From assembly GCA_038251625.1 (NCBI GenBank), contig JBBSBE010000064.1, forward strand, positions 1 through 21,632: a DNA stretch of 21,632 nucleotides, in the 5' to 3' direction. The DNA is from JBBQXK01 sp038251625. Its GTDB lineage: Bacteria; Pseudomonadota; Alphaproteobacteria; Rhodobacterales; Rhodobacteraceae. Shown piece by piece: positions 1 through 7,197 of the stretch. The notes beneath the pieces are model-generated. The model was not told the origin of the DNA, made no database searches, and worked only from the letters and a program-made list of their open reading frames with translations. Both the position numbers and the translations under genes were made by a program. Position 1 is the first letter of the stretch; each line of letters begins with the position of its first letter.

Positions 1-861
1 CGGGTCGGCGAGGGGCCGCGCCCCGGTCGAGACCGCAAAAACCAGATCACCGTCGAAAGGCGTGTGAGAGGGGACAAGCGCCCGCGCCATCCCGTCATGC
101 GCTGCCGTGGCCATGCGCAGACATTCTGCCTGGTTCAATGCCGCGTCGGTGGCGACGATGGCGATAGTCGTGGCTTCGCCCATCCGCTTGCGCGGGATCG
201 GCTCTTCACGGGCAAGAAACGTGCCCGGGAGCCCAAGGCCACCGAATTCGGCGTCCATCTCCCAGGGTGCCGCCCAGAAATGCGGGCCATCGCCAACCGT
301 GGCCGACCCAAGCGCATTGACCGCGACCAGGGCCCCCACCGTCACCCCGCTGTCCAACACCGCCGAGGCCGATCCAAGGCCACCCTTCCAGCGCCCCGTC
401 ATCGCCCCGTAGCCTGCACCCGCCGTGCCAAGCGCGAAATCGGCCGTCGCCGCATCAAGCGCCTGACGCCCCAGCGCCGGATAGGGCGTGTCGCCCCAAT
501 CCTTGACCCCGCCGTTCAGCAGGTCGAAGAGAATCGCCCCTGGCACGATCGGCACGCGCGCAGGCCCAACCGCGAATCCCCGCCCCGCCGCCGCAAGACC
601 GGCCATGACACCGCCGCAGGCATCCAGACCAAAGGCCGATCCACCCGACAGCACCAAGGCATCTACCGCCTGCACCAGACGGTCGGGGGCCAGAAGGTCC
701 GTCTCTCGCGTGCCCGGAGCGCCGCCCATCACGTGGACGGCAGCGGTAAAGGGGGCATCGGCGGTCAGTACGGTCACGCCCGACCGCAAGGCCGCATCCT
801 GTGCATTGCCGACGCGCAATCCCGCCACATCGGTGATCAGGTTGCGCGCGCCGGCGTGCAT
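1..861 (-). CDS. P1 family peptidase (S58, DmpA/aminopeptidase-type), C-terminus cut off by window edge
   Basis: This is a member of the P1/S58 family (DmpA and beta-peptidyl aminopeptidases), Ntn-like enzymes that cleave themselves into two chains and then remove N-terminal residues from peptides or amides. 287 residues are visible; most of the family is about 320-370, so the C-terminus lies outside the window. Visible family blocks are ITDVAGLRVGNA (residues 9-20), VLSGGSAFGLDACGGV (70-85) in the substrate-binding core, and TTIAIVATDAALNQAE (231-246), the block that carries the autoprocessing/nucleophile residue in this family. No signal peptide is seen, so a cytoplasmic location is likely. 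The ATG at 861 shares its A with the TGA of the upstream cupin gene (TGATG), which implies translational coupling. The exact substrate cannot be told from sequence. Confidence 0.85.
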   Translation of the reverse strand, partial: MHAGARNLITDVAGLRVGNAQDAALRSGVTVLTADAPFTAAVHVMGGAPGTRETDLLAPDRLVQAVDALVLSGGSAFGLDACGGVMAGLAAAGRGFAVGPARVPIVPGAILFDLLNGGVKDWGDTPYPALGRQALDAATADFALGTAGAGYGAMTGRWKGGLGSASAVLDSGVTVGALVAVNALGSATVGDGPHFWAAPWEMDAEFGGLGLPGTFLAREEPIPRKRMGEATTIAIVATDAALNQAECLRMATAAHDGMARALVPSHTPFDGDLVFAVSTGARPLADP

Positions 862-1211
862 CAGATCGCCACTTTTTTTGCCGCCGTGGCGGGATCACCG
901 GTGTTGGGCGTGCCTGCTGGCTCGATCAGCAGAAGGTGGGTTTCCACCGTCGCGCGCGGGCGGTGCTGCACGCCCTTGGGCACCACATAAACCTCGCCCG
1001 GGCGCAGCGTCACAGCGCCATTCGGCAGGTCGATGACCAACTCGCCCGACAGAACCATGAAAAAATCGTCCGTGTCGGGGTGATCGTGCCAGACGAACTC
1101 GCCCAGCACCTTGACCACCATCAGGTCGTGCCCGTTGAAGGCGCCCACGATCCGGGGCGACCAATGCGCGCTGAACTGCGCCAGTTTGTCTGTCAGGTTT
1201 ATGGCTTCCAT
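861..1211 (-). CDS. small single-domain cupin protein
   Basis: This 116-residue protein has a single cupin beta-barrel. Cupin motif 1 is visible as WHDHPDTDDF (41-50), with H42 and H44 as metal ligands; the usual Glu ligand is Asp here (D48 or D49). Motif 2 is PGEVYVVPKGVQH (71-83), with H83 as the last ligand. It probably binds one divalent metal; the substrate or ligand is unknown, and small stand-alone cupins include both enzymes and sensors. The ATG at 1211 was chosen because a strong AAAGAGG ribosome site lies 5 bases upstream; the longer open frame upstream has no family-like sequence. It lies 44 bases after DUF2794 and overlaps the start of the P1 peptidase by one base, so the three genes look like one operon. 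Confidence 0.85.
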   Translation of the reverse strand: MEAINLTDKLAQFSAHWSPRIVGAFNGHDLMVVKVLGEFVWHDHPDTDDFFMVLSGELVIDLPNGAVTLRPGEVYVVPKGVQHRPRATVETHLLLIEPAGTPNTGDPATAAKKVAI

Positions 1212-1255
1212 CGCGACCTCTTTCTTTTGGCCGCACTCTGCCCGCTGGCGCCGTC

Positions 1256-1603
1256 TCAGTCCACCGCCCGGATCATCCGCTTTTCCAGCACCCGCAGCAC
1301 CGCCGCCAGATCGCCGCCACGGCGCAGAACCTGCCCGTCCATGCCCACCACGGCGTACATTTGTTGACGCGCGCGCAGGCGGGGGCGCTTTTCGATGCGG
1401 TAGAGCGGATGTTCGGCCGTGCGGCGAAAGATCGAGAAGACGGCAAGATCGCGCAGCATGGAAATGCCGTAGTCGCGCCATTCGCCACAGGCAACCATCC
1501 GGCCATAAAGCGCCAGAATCACCGACAGTTCCTTGCGGTCAAAGGCCACCTGCTCTGGCAGATGCGCGACAAAGGGCGTGGGGGGCGGTGGCAAGGCCGT
1601 CAT
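1256..1603 (-). CDS. DUF2794 family protein of unknown function
   Basis: The 115-residue protein matches what I know of the DUF2794 family, which is widespread in alphaproteobacteria and has no established function. The diagnostic stretch runs from VAFDRKEL (19-26) through LYGRMVACGEWRDYGI (32-47), AVFSIFRRTAEHPLYRIEK (54-72) and ends with LAAVLRVLEKRM (99-110). It is rich in charged and aromatic residues and has no signal peptide or membrane segment, so it is likely cytoplasmic. The ATG at 1603 is the last one before the conserved core; the sequence in front of it has no good Shine-Dalgarno match, so the start is less certain than the identity. It is the first gene of the minus-strand group with the cupin and the P1 peptidase. 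Confidence 0.85.
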   Translation of the reverse strand: MTALPPPPTPFVAHLPEQVAFDRKELSVILALYGRMVACGEWRDYGISMLRDLAVFSIFRRTAEHPLYRIEKRPRLRARQQMYAVVGMDGQVLRRGGDLAAVLRVLEKRMIRAVD

Positions 1604-1889
1604 GACGGAAGTGTGACGCGGCCCCGCGGGCAAATCAAGCCCGGCGCGCAACCGGTTGTGGACTGTCTTGCCAGCGCCGCGGAATGGCCCCTGAAGGGTC
1701 TTGGACGCGCCAAGGATTCGCCCCGATGTCCCGTCAGAAAGACCGAAGTAGCAAGGTTGGTCGGTTCGGTGTTCCGACGCATAGCCCCCACCAAGTTCGG
1801 GGCGCCGGGCCGATCCCTGCTGCGCAGTCAAGACCCCCGCCACTGACGTGCCTGTCAGTGGCGGGGGATCCTTGCATCAGACCAGCGCA
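1604..1889. other. 286-base non-coding interval with a hairpin and a short inverted repeat
   Basis: No convincing gene is seen between the DUF2794 start and the asparaginase stop. It must hold the promoter of the DUF2794-cupin-peptidase operon, but no clear -35/-10 pair stands out. Besides the strong hairpin at 1834-1867 there is a weak inverted repeat, ACCGAA (1742-1747) and TTCGGT (1765-1770). The minus-strand reading frame continues open upstream of DUF2794 but its product does not resemble a known protein. Confidence 0.5.
1834..1867 (-). terminator. perfect 14-bp hairpin downstream of the asparaginase gene
   Basis: Positions 1834-1847 pair perfectly with 1854-1867 around a six-base loop, giving a GC-rich 14-bp stem. 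Read on the minus strand it starts 22 bases after the asparaginase stop codon and is followed by TCTTGACT, a short and imperfect T-run. That fits an intrinsic terminator for the asparaginase transcript. The poor T-tract leaves open that it works instead as an mRNA 3'-end stabiliser. Confidence 0.7.
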
Positions 1890-2885
1890 TCAAACCGGGA
1901 AACCGGATGCCGCGCGCACAATGGCAACATCCATCCCGCGACAGTTCCGCTGTACCGCATCCAGGCGCTTTTTCGTCGCCGGATGATCGCGGTCCAGCAC
2001 GCCCATCCGCACCAGAAGCGCCGCAATCGCAGCTTCCGACCCGCGCCCGTTGCCATCCGCGATCTTGACGGCGATGCCCATTTTCTTTTCCGGCACGATG
2101 GCCACGAAGACAGCTTCGGCGCCGGTCTTGATTGACACGCGCCCGTCCATCGCGCGCATCAACTCGGTGCAGGCGCGGCCCTCGCCCGCCACCATTTCGG
2201 GATAGGTGGCCATGGACCGCGCCAGACGGTGCATCGCCCGGTCGCGCGCGCCACCCGTACCGCTGGCCCCGGCGAACGCCGCCATCGCGCGGGCAAGGCC
2301 GGTGACGGTGGTGGCGAAGTTCGGCGCCGAGCAGCCGTCAATGCCAAAGCCGGGTGAGGCCTCGCCCGTCAGCTCTTCGGTTGCCGCCAGAACGGCGCGC
2401 TGCACCGGGTGGTCAGGGTCGACGTATTCGGGCCCGCCCTTCAGGTGGCGGTTCAGGGTCAGAAACCCCGAATGCTTGCCGGAACAGTTGTTGTGATACT
2501 GGCACGGGCGTTCCCCGGCCAAGATCAGCGCGTTGCGCGCCTCGATGTCATAGGGTTCGTGCGACCCGCAGCGCAGATCACCCTCGCCCAGCCCAAGGGT
2601 GGACAGCCAGTCCGCCACGGCGGTGGTATGGATCGCGGCCCCCTGGTGACTAGCGCAAGCCAGCGCCACCTGACGGTCGGTCAGCCCCGCCGCCTCTGCC
2701 GCGCCGCTTTCCAAAAGGGGCAGTGCCTGGATCATCTTGCACGACGACCGGGGGAAAATGACCGTCTCCGGATCCCCCCACGCCTCGACCACGCCGCCGT
2801 TGTGATCGCAGATCACGGCATGTCCAAGGTGCACGCTTTCCAGCATTCCCCCCCGCCAAAGTTCTGCCATTGATGCTGCTGTCAT
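1890..2885 (-). CDS. type-3 L-asparaginase (Asparaginase_II family, Rhizobium etli AnsA-like)
   Basis: This enzyme should hydrolyse L-asparagine to aspartate and ammonia. It belongs to the Asparaginase_II family typified by the thermolabile R. etli enzymes, which are unrelated in sequence to E. coli AnsA/AnsB. All key residues of that family can be placed: the Ser-Ser-x-Lys motif RSSCK (S47, S48, K50), S79 in CASHQG, C134 and K137 in HNNCSGKHSG, D183 and C185 in GIDGCS, C239 in GRACTEL and K253 in SIKTGAE. In the R. etli enzyme the cysteines and lysine bind a zinc ion near the active site. At 331 residues it is close to full family length. No signal peptide is present. The ATG at 2885 is preceded by AAAGGG at 8 bases; Met6 is an alternative start. 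It is transcribed divergently from the IalB-like gene. Confidence 0.9.
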   Translation of the reverse strand: MTAASMAELWRGGMLESVHLGHAVICDHNGGVVEAWGDPETVIFPRSSCKMIQALPLLESGAAEAAGLTDRQVALACASHQGAAIHTTAVADWLSTLGLGEGDLRCGSHEPYDIEARNALILAGERPCQYHNNCSGKHSGFLTLNRHLKGGPEYVDPDHPVQRAVLAATEELTGEASPGFGIDGCSAPNFATTVTGLARAMAAFAGASGTGGARDRAMHRLARSMATYPEMVAGEGRACTELMRAMDGRVSIKTGAEAVFVAIVPEKKMGIAVKIADGNGRGSEAAIAALLVRMGVLDRDHPATKKRLDAVQRNCRGMDVAIVRAASGFPV

Positions 2886-2930
2886 CTGTCGATCCCTTTG
2901 CCCTCACGCTTGCGCGATTTTCTGCCCATT

Positions 2931-2963
2931 GGGTTTTGCAAACCCCGGCAGTTGCGGTAAAGA
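2931..2963. promoter_or_regulatory. dyad GGGTTT-TGC-AAACCC and overlapping promoter-like element between divergent genes
   Basis: A perfect 6-bp inverted repeat separated by three bases occupies 2931-2945, in the 177-base gap between the divergent asparaginase and IalB-like genes. A plus-strand promoter-like pair, TTGCAA (2936-2941) and TAAAGA (2958-2963) with 16-base spacing, overlaps it, so a protein bound to the dyad could block that promoter. This is inference from position and symmetry only. Confidence 0.3.
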
Positions 2964-3062
2964 CACTTATCGAGTTGGCTGCGTTCCCGCCACAGCGAAA
3001 AGGCCCCGTTCAGTGGGCAGGATGGGGCGCGACCGGGGCAGGGACGGCGGAGGCTGAAGACG

Positions 3063-3611
3063 ATGTTGCAGCGGTTGATGATGGCGCTTTTCGGCGCGGT
3101 ATTGGGGTTTGGCATTCAGGGCGCGATGGCCCAGCAGACGGGCGGCGAAACCGATTGTGTTTCGGCCCAGACGGATTGGAGCGTTTGCGTCTGGCCGCAG
3201 CCCAAGGAATGCTGGGGTGTGTCGAAGCCTAAGGTAACCGTGAATACCCGTGACGGGCGCGAGGTTTCGGTGCGGCGCGGCGATATCCTGATGTTCGTGA
3301 CCTTCCGCCCCGGCACCGGTGCCAATGGCGAGGTGTCGTTCACCGGCGGATATCCCTTTGCCAGCGGATCGCCGATCACGGTCGAGATTGACGGGCAGAC
3401 CTACGGCATGATCGCAGGAACTGACGGCCCGAACCAGGAATGGGCCTGGCCCGCAAGCCCCGAACAGGATGCAGCCCTTCTGGCCGCGATGAAGAAGGGC
3501 GCGCAGGCCGTGGTTACCGCAGCCTCGGGGCGCGGGACGCAGACGAAGGACACCTTCAGCCTGCAAGGCTTTACCGCCGCGATGTCGGAAGCCGAGACCC
3601 GCTGCAAGTAA
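3063..3611 (+). CDS. exported IalB-family (invasion-associated locus B-like) protein
   Basis: The 182-residue protein has a Sec signal peptide: a hydrophobic segment around residues 6-20 followed by GAMA, with cleavage expected after Ala23. The mature part shows IalB-family features: a DWSVCVWPQPKECWGVSKP block (38-56), a short beta-strand-rich domain with SVRRGDILMFVTFRPG (69-84), and a Cys near the C-terminus. The cysteines C32, C42, C50 and C181 could form disulfides in the periplasm. IalB was named for red-cell invasion in Bartonella, but relatives are common in free-living alphaproteobacteria, where the role is not known. The ATG at 3063 has GGAGG nine bases upstream. A hairpin just downstream probably ends the transcript. 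Confidence 0.8.
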   Translation: MLQRLMMALFGAVLGFGIQGAMAQQTGGETDCVSAQTDWSVCVWPQPKECWGVSKPKVTVNTRDGREVSVRRGDILMFVTFRPGTGANGEVSFTGGYPFASGSPITVEIDGQTYGMIAGTDGPNQEWAWPASPEQDAALLAAMKKGAQAVVTAASGRGTQTKDTFSLQGFTAAMSEAETRCK

Positions 3612-3633
3612 GCCAGTGCAAATCCTTTGCGGG

Positions 3634-3660
3634 GCCCAGGCATCGTTGCCGGGGCTTTCT
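3634..3660 (+). terminator. probable intrinsic terminator after the IalB-like gene
   Basis: A 9-bp stem with one mismatch (3634-3642 pairs with 3647-3655, loop TCGT) is followed by TTTCT. It begins 22 bases after the plus-strand stop codon, in the 59-base gap between two convergent genes, and could slow transcription from both sides, although the T-run favours the plus direction. Confidence 0.55.
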
Positions 3661-3670
3661 CAAATCAAGA

Positions 3671-4309
3671 TCAGCCTTTTGCAGGCTCACCGCCGAAGTG
3701 CGCCCAGAATTCATCCCTGGCATTGCTGCGCGGGAAGGGCGTGTCGGGCACGGGCACCCCAAGGAACGCGCAGAGCGGCGCCCAGCCATCTGCGGGCGTG
3801 AACACCAGCAAACGGTCCGCCGGTATTTCGGCCCGCACCTTTCGGTCGTTCGCCTCGTAGGCGGCGATGCAGGTGTCGCGGTCCAGCTTGCCACCAAATG
3901 TCTGTTGCATGATCACCCGGTCCATCGTGGCAAACACAGCTTGGATGTAGGGCGGCAGCGGCATCGACGGCGCATGCAAGAAAAACTTGCCGATCGTGTG
4001 CTCGAAACTTGCCCACCAGTCTTCCGCAGGGCGATAGGTGTGGATCACTTTCGCCTCGGGAAAAACCCGGGCGGTTTCCGACCACACGCGCGCGCCGGGC
4101 CAATCCACCTGCGCGGTGAAGCGGGCGAAAACCTCGGCCCAGTCGACCGGGCGATGATCGGCAAGCGCCGTCCAGTACGGCAATTGCGTCTCGTCCAGCA
4201 TGACCTCCAGCATGTGATGGCAGGGGCCAAACCCCAACTCTTCCAGCGCCATCTTGGTGGACATCGTCCCCGTTCGGCCGAAGCCGGAACCGATAATCTT
4301 GAGAGCCAT
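3671..4309 (-). CDS. sulfotransferase family protein (Sulfotransfer_4-like)
   Basis: The 212-residue protein resembles PAPS-dependent sulfotransferases of the Sulfotransfer_4 group. The phosphosulfate-binding loop is visible at the N-terminus as GSGFGRTGTMSTKMALEELG (7-26). The 3'-phosphate-binding region is ARVFPEAKVIHTYRPAEDWWASF (80-102, with R93 and S101), and the C-terminal PFPRSNARDEFW (191-202) is typical of the group. Such enzymes move a sulfuryl group from PAPS to a hydroxyl or amine; here the acceptor is unknown. No signal peptide or membrane segment is seen. The ATG at 4309 was chosen over the longer open frame because AGGAGG lies about eight bases upstream and the P-loop begins at residue 7. 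It is a single gene, convergent with the IalB-like gene and divergent from rlmN. Confidence 0.8.
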   Translation of the reverse strand: MALKIIGSGFGRTGTMSTKMALEELGFGPCHHMLEVMLDETQLPYWTALADHRPVDWAEVFARFTAQVDWPGARVWSETARVFPEAKVIHTYRPAEDWWASFEHTIGKFFLHAPSMPLPPYIQAVFATMDRVIMQQTFGGKLDRDTCIAAYEANDRKVRAEIPADRLLVFTPADGWAPLCAFLGVPVPDTPFPRSNARDEFWAHFGGEPAKG

Positions 4310-4452
4310 TGAATACGTTCCTCCTGCAATATTCAGCCAGGCCTGCTGACCGTCGGCAGCAATGCTACACCGGGATACCCCGGACCAGTGCCAAAATCGC
4401 AGCACGCTGCTGCGCCAGGCGGGCACGCTGCGGCAAACCGCGTGGCAGGGCG

Positions 4453-4481
4453 TTCCGTTTCGCGCTGTTATGCCCTATATG
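4453..4481 (+). promoter_or_regulatory. candidate promoter for rlmN
   Basis: TTCCGT (4453-4458) and TATATG (4476-4481) are separated by 17 bases in the 199-base gap between the divergent sulfotransferase and rlmN genes, leaving a leader of roughly 20 bases. The -10 fits well and the -35 only moderately. Confidence 0.35.
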
Positions 4482-4508
4482 CCTGCAATCCCGACCTGCA
4501 GGACCGCC

Positions 4509-5687
4509 ATGACCGCGCCCATCACGCAAGACGTGCTGACCCTTCCCCGCAAGCTGCCCGACACAGGCCGCATGAATCTTGTTGGCCTGACCCGTGACCA
4601 GCTTCGCGACGCGCTGATTGCCGCAGGCACGCCCGAGCGGGCCGCGAAGATGCGCGTGGGGCAGGTCTGGCAGTGGGTCTATCACTGGGGTGTGCGCGAT
4701 TTTGCCGGGATGACCAACCTCGCCAAGGATTACCGCGCGATGCTGGCCGACCGGTTCGAGATTGCGCTGCCCGAGGTCGTCTCGCGGCAGATCAGCGCCG
4801 ATGGCACCCGCAAGTATCTGGTGCGCATCGCAGGCGGGCATGAGGTGGAAACTGTCTACATCCCAGAGGACAATCGCGGCACCCTTTGCATCTCGTCCCA
4901 AGTCGGCTGCACGCTGACCTGCTCGTTCTGCCACACCGGCACCCAGAAACTCGTGCGCAACCTCACGGCAGGGGAAATCGTGGGTCAGGTCATGCTGGCG
5001 CGCGATGATCTGGGCGAATGGCCGGTGCAGGGCGCGCCGAAGGACGAAACGCGCCTTGTCTCCAACGTCGTGCTGATGGGCATGGGCGAGCCGCTTTACA
5101 ACTTCGACGCCGTGCGCGACGCGATGAAAGTGGTGATGGACAACGAGGGGCTGACGATCAGCCGCCGCCGCATCACCCTGTCCACCTCGGGTGTGGTGCC
5201 CGAAATCGCACGGACGGCGGAAGAGATCGGCTGCCTGCTGGCCGTATCGTTCCACGCCACCACGGACGAGGTGCGCGACCGGCTGGTGCCGATCAACAAG
5301 CGTTGGAACATCGAGACGCTGCTGAACGCGCTGCGCGAATATCCGCGGCTGTCCAACAGCGAGCGGATCACCTTCGAATACGTGATGCTGAAGGGCGTGA
5401 ACGACAGCGACGCCGACGCGCGCCGTCTGGTCAAGCTGATCGCGGGCATCCCGGCCAAGATCAACCTTATCCCCTTCAACGAATGGCCCGGCGCGCCCTA
5501 TGAGCGGTCGGACCGGGAGCGGATCGAGGCCTTCGCCGACATCATCTACAATGCCGGTTACGCCAGCCCCATCCGCACCCCGCGTGGAGAGGATATCATG
5601 GCCGCCTGCGGGCAATTGAAATCTGCCACGGAGCGCGCGCGCAAAAGCCGGGCGCAGATCGCGGCAGACGCGGGCCTTGGCGGCTGA
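4509..5687 (+). CDS. rlmN: dual-specificity rRNA/tRNA adenine C2-methyltransferase RlmN
   Basis: RlmN is a radical-SAM enzyme that methylates C2 of A2503 in 23S rRNA and of A37 in certain tRNAs, helping ribosomal fidelity. The 392-residue protein has the [4Fe-4S] cluster motif CTLTCSFC (C134, C138, C141) and both cysteines of the methyl relay: C127 in GTLCISSQ and C367 in MAACGQL. Other family blocks are VVLMGMGEPLYNFDAV (187-202), LAVSFHATTDEVRDRLVPIN (244-263) and KINLIPFNEWPG (317-328). The ATG at 4509 follows AGGA at five bases and gives a normal family length; the frame is open further upstream but that part is not conserved. The protein is cytoplasmic. Confidence 0.95.
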   Translation: MTAPITQDVLTLPRKLPDTGRMNLVGLTRDQLRDALIAAGTPERAAKMRVGQVWQWVYHWGVRDFAGMTNLAKDYRAMLADRFEIALPEVVSRQISADGTRKYLVRIAGGHEVETVYIPEDNRGTLCISSQVGCTLTCSFCHTGTQKLVRNLTAGEIVGQVMLARDDLGEWPVQGAPKDETRLVSNVVLMGMGEPLYNFDAVRDAMKVVMDNEGLTISRRRITLSTSGVVPEIARTAEEIGCLLAVSFHATTDEVRDRLVPINKRWNIETLLNALREYPRLSNSERITFEYVMLKGVNDSDADARRLVKLIAGIPAKINLIPFNEWPGAPYERSDRERIEAFADIIYNAGYASPIRTPRGEDIMAACGQLKSATERARKSRAQIAADAGLGG

Positions 5688-5791
5688 CGTCCGCGACACA
5701 TCCGCAAAGCACCGCAAGTTGATTTCCGGTTGCAGCGCAAAGGCGTATGGCTTCGGCATCCCGGCACCCCGCCCGGACCGGTGCATCCTCC

Positions 5792-6418
5792 ATGCGACAA
5801 GCCCTTCTTGCGTTCATCCTTATCCTTGTTCCCGTCACGGCCTTCACCGCCGTCGAAATCTATCTTGTCCCCCATCCGGCAGTTTCCCTTGCGGCAGACA
5901 AAAGGCTGGGCGACCTCGGACCGTTCGAGGCGATCACAGCCGATGTGCAGACCATCGCGGCATCCGGCGATCTTGGCGGTGCAAAGGCGCGCATCAAGGA
6001 TCTTGAAACCGCATGGGACGATGCAGAGGCCACGATGCGCCCGCTTGATGCCGGGCAATGGGGCACCGTGGACGATGCCATCGACGCAGCCTTGCACGCG
6101 GTGCGCGCAGGCACGCCCGAACCCGCCACCGTTTCGGATGCGCTTGCCGCGCTTCAGGTCACGCTGGCCGACCCAACCGGGGGTGGCGCAGGTGTGCTTG
6201 TCGCCGTTTCGGGCATCGCGGTTACCGATGCCACGGGCCACCCGCTGCCCTGCGAGCAGATGATCGGCACGGTCAGGACCGGCGTTGCCGCCCACACCGG
6301 CGCCCTGCCCGAGGCTGAGGCGCTTCTCACCAAGGCGCTCGAACGCTGCAACGCCGATGATGACCGCAACGCCAACCAGTTTTCTGCGCAGGCGCTGGCG
6401 CTTCTGGCCAAATCGTGA
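5792..6418 (+). CDS. membrane-anchored periplasmic protein of unknown function, partner of the DUF347 gene
   Basis: I do not recognise a named family. The 208-residue protein begins with a hydrophobic segment (residues 4-26) that could be a signal anchor or an uncleaved signal. Then comes a helix-rich stretch (about 34-128) with LGGAKARIKDLETAWDDAEA and WGTVDDAIDAALHAVRAG, and a second part (about 134-208) ending in LERCNADDDRNANQFSAQA with cysteines C154 and C186. The second part looks like small exported alphaproteobacterial proteins, so this may be a two-module protein; that is an impression, not a search result. The ATG at 5792 puts the hydrophobic segment at the N-terminus; an ATG at 5747 would add 15 polar residues. 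Its TGA lies 11 bases before the next start, so the two genes are almost surely co-transcribed. Confidence 0.6.
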   Translation: MRQALLAFILILVPVTAFTAVEIYLVPHPAVSLAADKRLGDLGPFEAITADVQTIAASGDLGGAKARIKDLETAWDDAEATMRPLDAGQWGTVDDAIDAALHAVRAGTPEPATVSDALAALQVTLADPTGGGAGVLVAVSGIAVTDATGHPLPCEQMIGTVRTGVAAHTGALPEAEALLTKALERCNADDDRNANQFSAQALALLAKS

Positions 6419-6429
6419 AGGACCGTCCG

Positions 6430-7191
6430 ATGCAACCGACCGCCGCTGGCGTCAACCGTGTGCCCGATGTCACTGTCGAGTTCTGGATCATCAAGCTGCT
6501 CGCCGTCACGATGGGCGAAACCGCCGCCGACTATCTGGCGGTGAACCTCGGCCTTGGCCTGACACGCACCTCGCTTCTGATGGCGGGCGTTCTGGTGCTG
6601 GCGCTTGTCTGGCAATTCGCCCAGGCGCGCTATGTGCCCGTCGCCTATTGGGCGGCCGTCGTGCTGATCAGCATTGTGGGCACGCTTGTGACCGACAATC
6701 TGGTGGATACGTTCGGCGTACCGCTCACCGTCACCACGGCGGCGTTTACCATCGCCCTTGCCGTCACCTTTGCGCTTTGGTTCGCGGCGGAACGCACCCT
6801 CTCCATCCACGAAATCTTCACTGCCCGGCGCGAGGGGTGGTACTGGCTCGCCATCCTCTTCACCTTCGCGCTTGGCACAGCGGCGGGCGATCTTGTGGCC
6901 GAACACTTCGAGCTTGGGTACATGGCGACCGGGATCCTTTTCGGCCTGATCATCGCATCCCTTGCCTTTGGGTACTTCACCCTCGGCCTTGATCCGATCC
7001 TGGGCTTCTGGCTTGCCTATATCTTCACCCGCCCGCTTGGCGCGTCCTTCGGCGATCTTCTGTCGCAGCCCGGCGATTATGGCGGGATGGGCCTTGGCAC
7101 GGTCGGCACCAGCGCGATCTTTCTGGTGGCCATCGCGGCGCTTGTGGCCTTCCTTACCCTCTCCGGCAGGGGCCGGGCGACCATCGGCTGA
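6430..7191 (+). CDS. COG4705-type integral membrane protein with four DUF347 repeats
   Basis: The 253-residue protein is almost entirely hydrophobic and contains four copies of a 19-residue motif at residues 18-36, 73-91, 138-156 and 193-211. In each copy the second residue is Trp, the twelfth is Gly and the seventeenth is Asp. Each motif forms a membrane segment and is followed by a second one (about 47-63, 101-118, 163-183, 226-244), suggesting eight membrane helices in the inner membrane. DUF347 proteins have no settled function; buried acidic residues (D34, D89, D154, D209, and E30) would suit cation or proton binding. The ATG at 6430 was chosen because AAGGA (6418-6422) lies seven bases upstream; a GTG at 6415 would overlap the previous stop codon. 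It ends six bases from the convergent glycosyltransferase gene. Confidence 0.75.
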   Translation: MQPTAAGVNRVPDVTVEFWIIKLLAVTMGETAADYLAVNLGLGLTRTSLLMAGVLVLALVWQFAQARYVPVAYWAAVVLISIVGTLVTDNLVDTFGVPLTVTTAAFTIALAVTFALWFAAERTLSIHEIFTARREGWYWLAILFTFALGTAAGDLVAEHFELGYMATGILFGLIIASLAFGYFTLGLDPILGFWLAYIFTRPLGASFGDLLSQPGDYGGMGLGTVGTSAIFLVAIAALVAFLTLSGRGRATIG

Positions 7192-7197
7192 CCCGCT

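Noticed and set aside
64..1036. Plus-strand open frames over the P1 peptidase and cupin
   Set aside because: The minus-strand proteins have clear family motifs; the plus-strand products are Arg/Pro-rich noise.
4365..5786. 473-codon open frame antisense to rlmN
   Set aside because: rlmN has all catalytic residues on the other strand; the antisense product has no recognisable domain.
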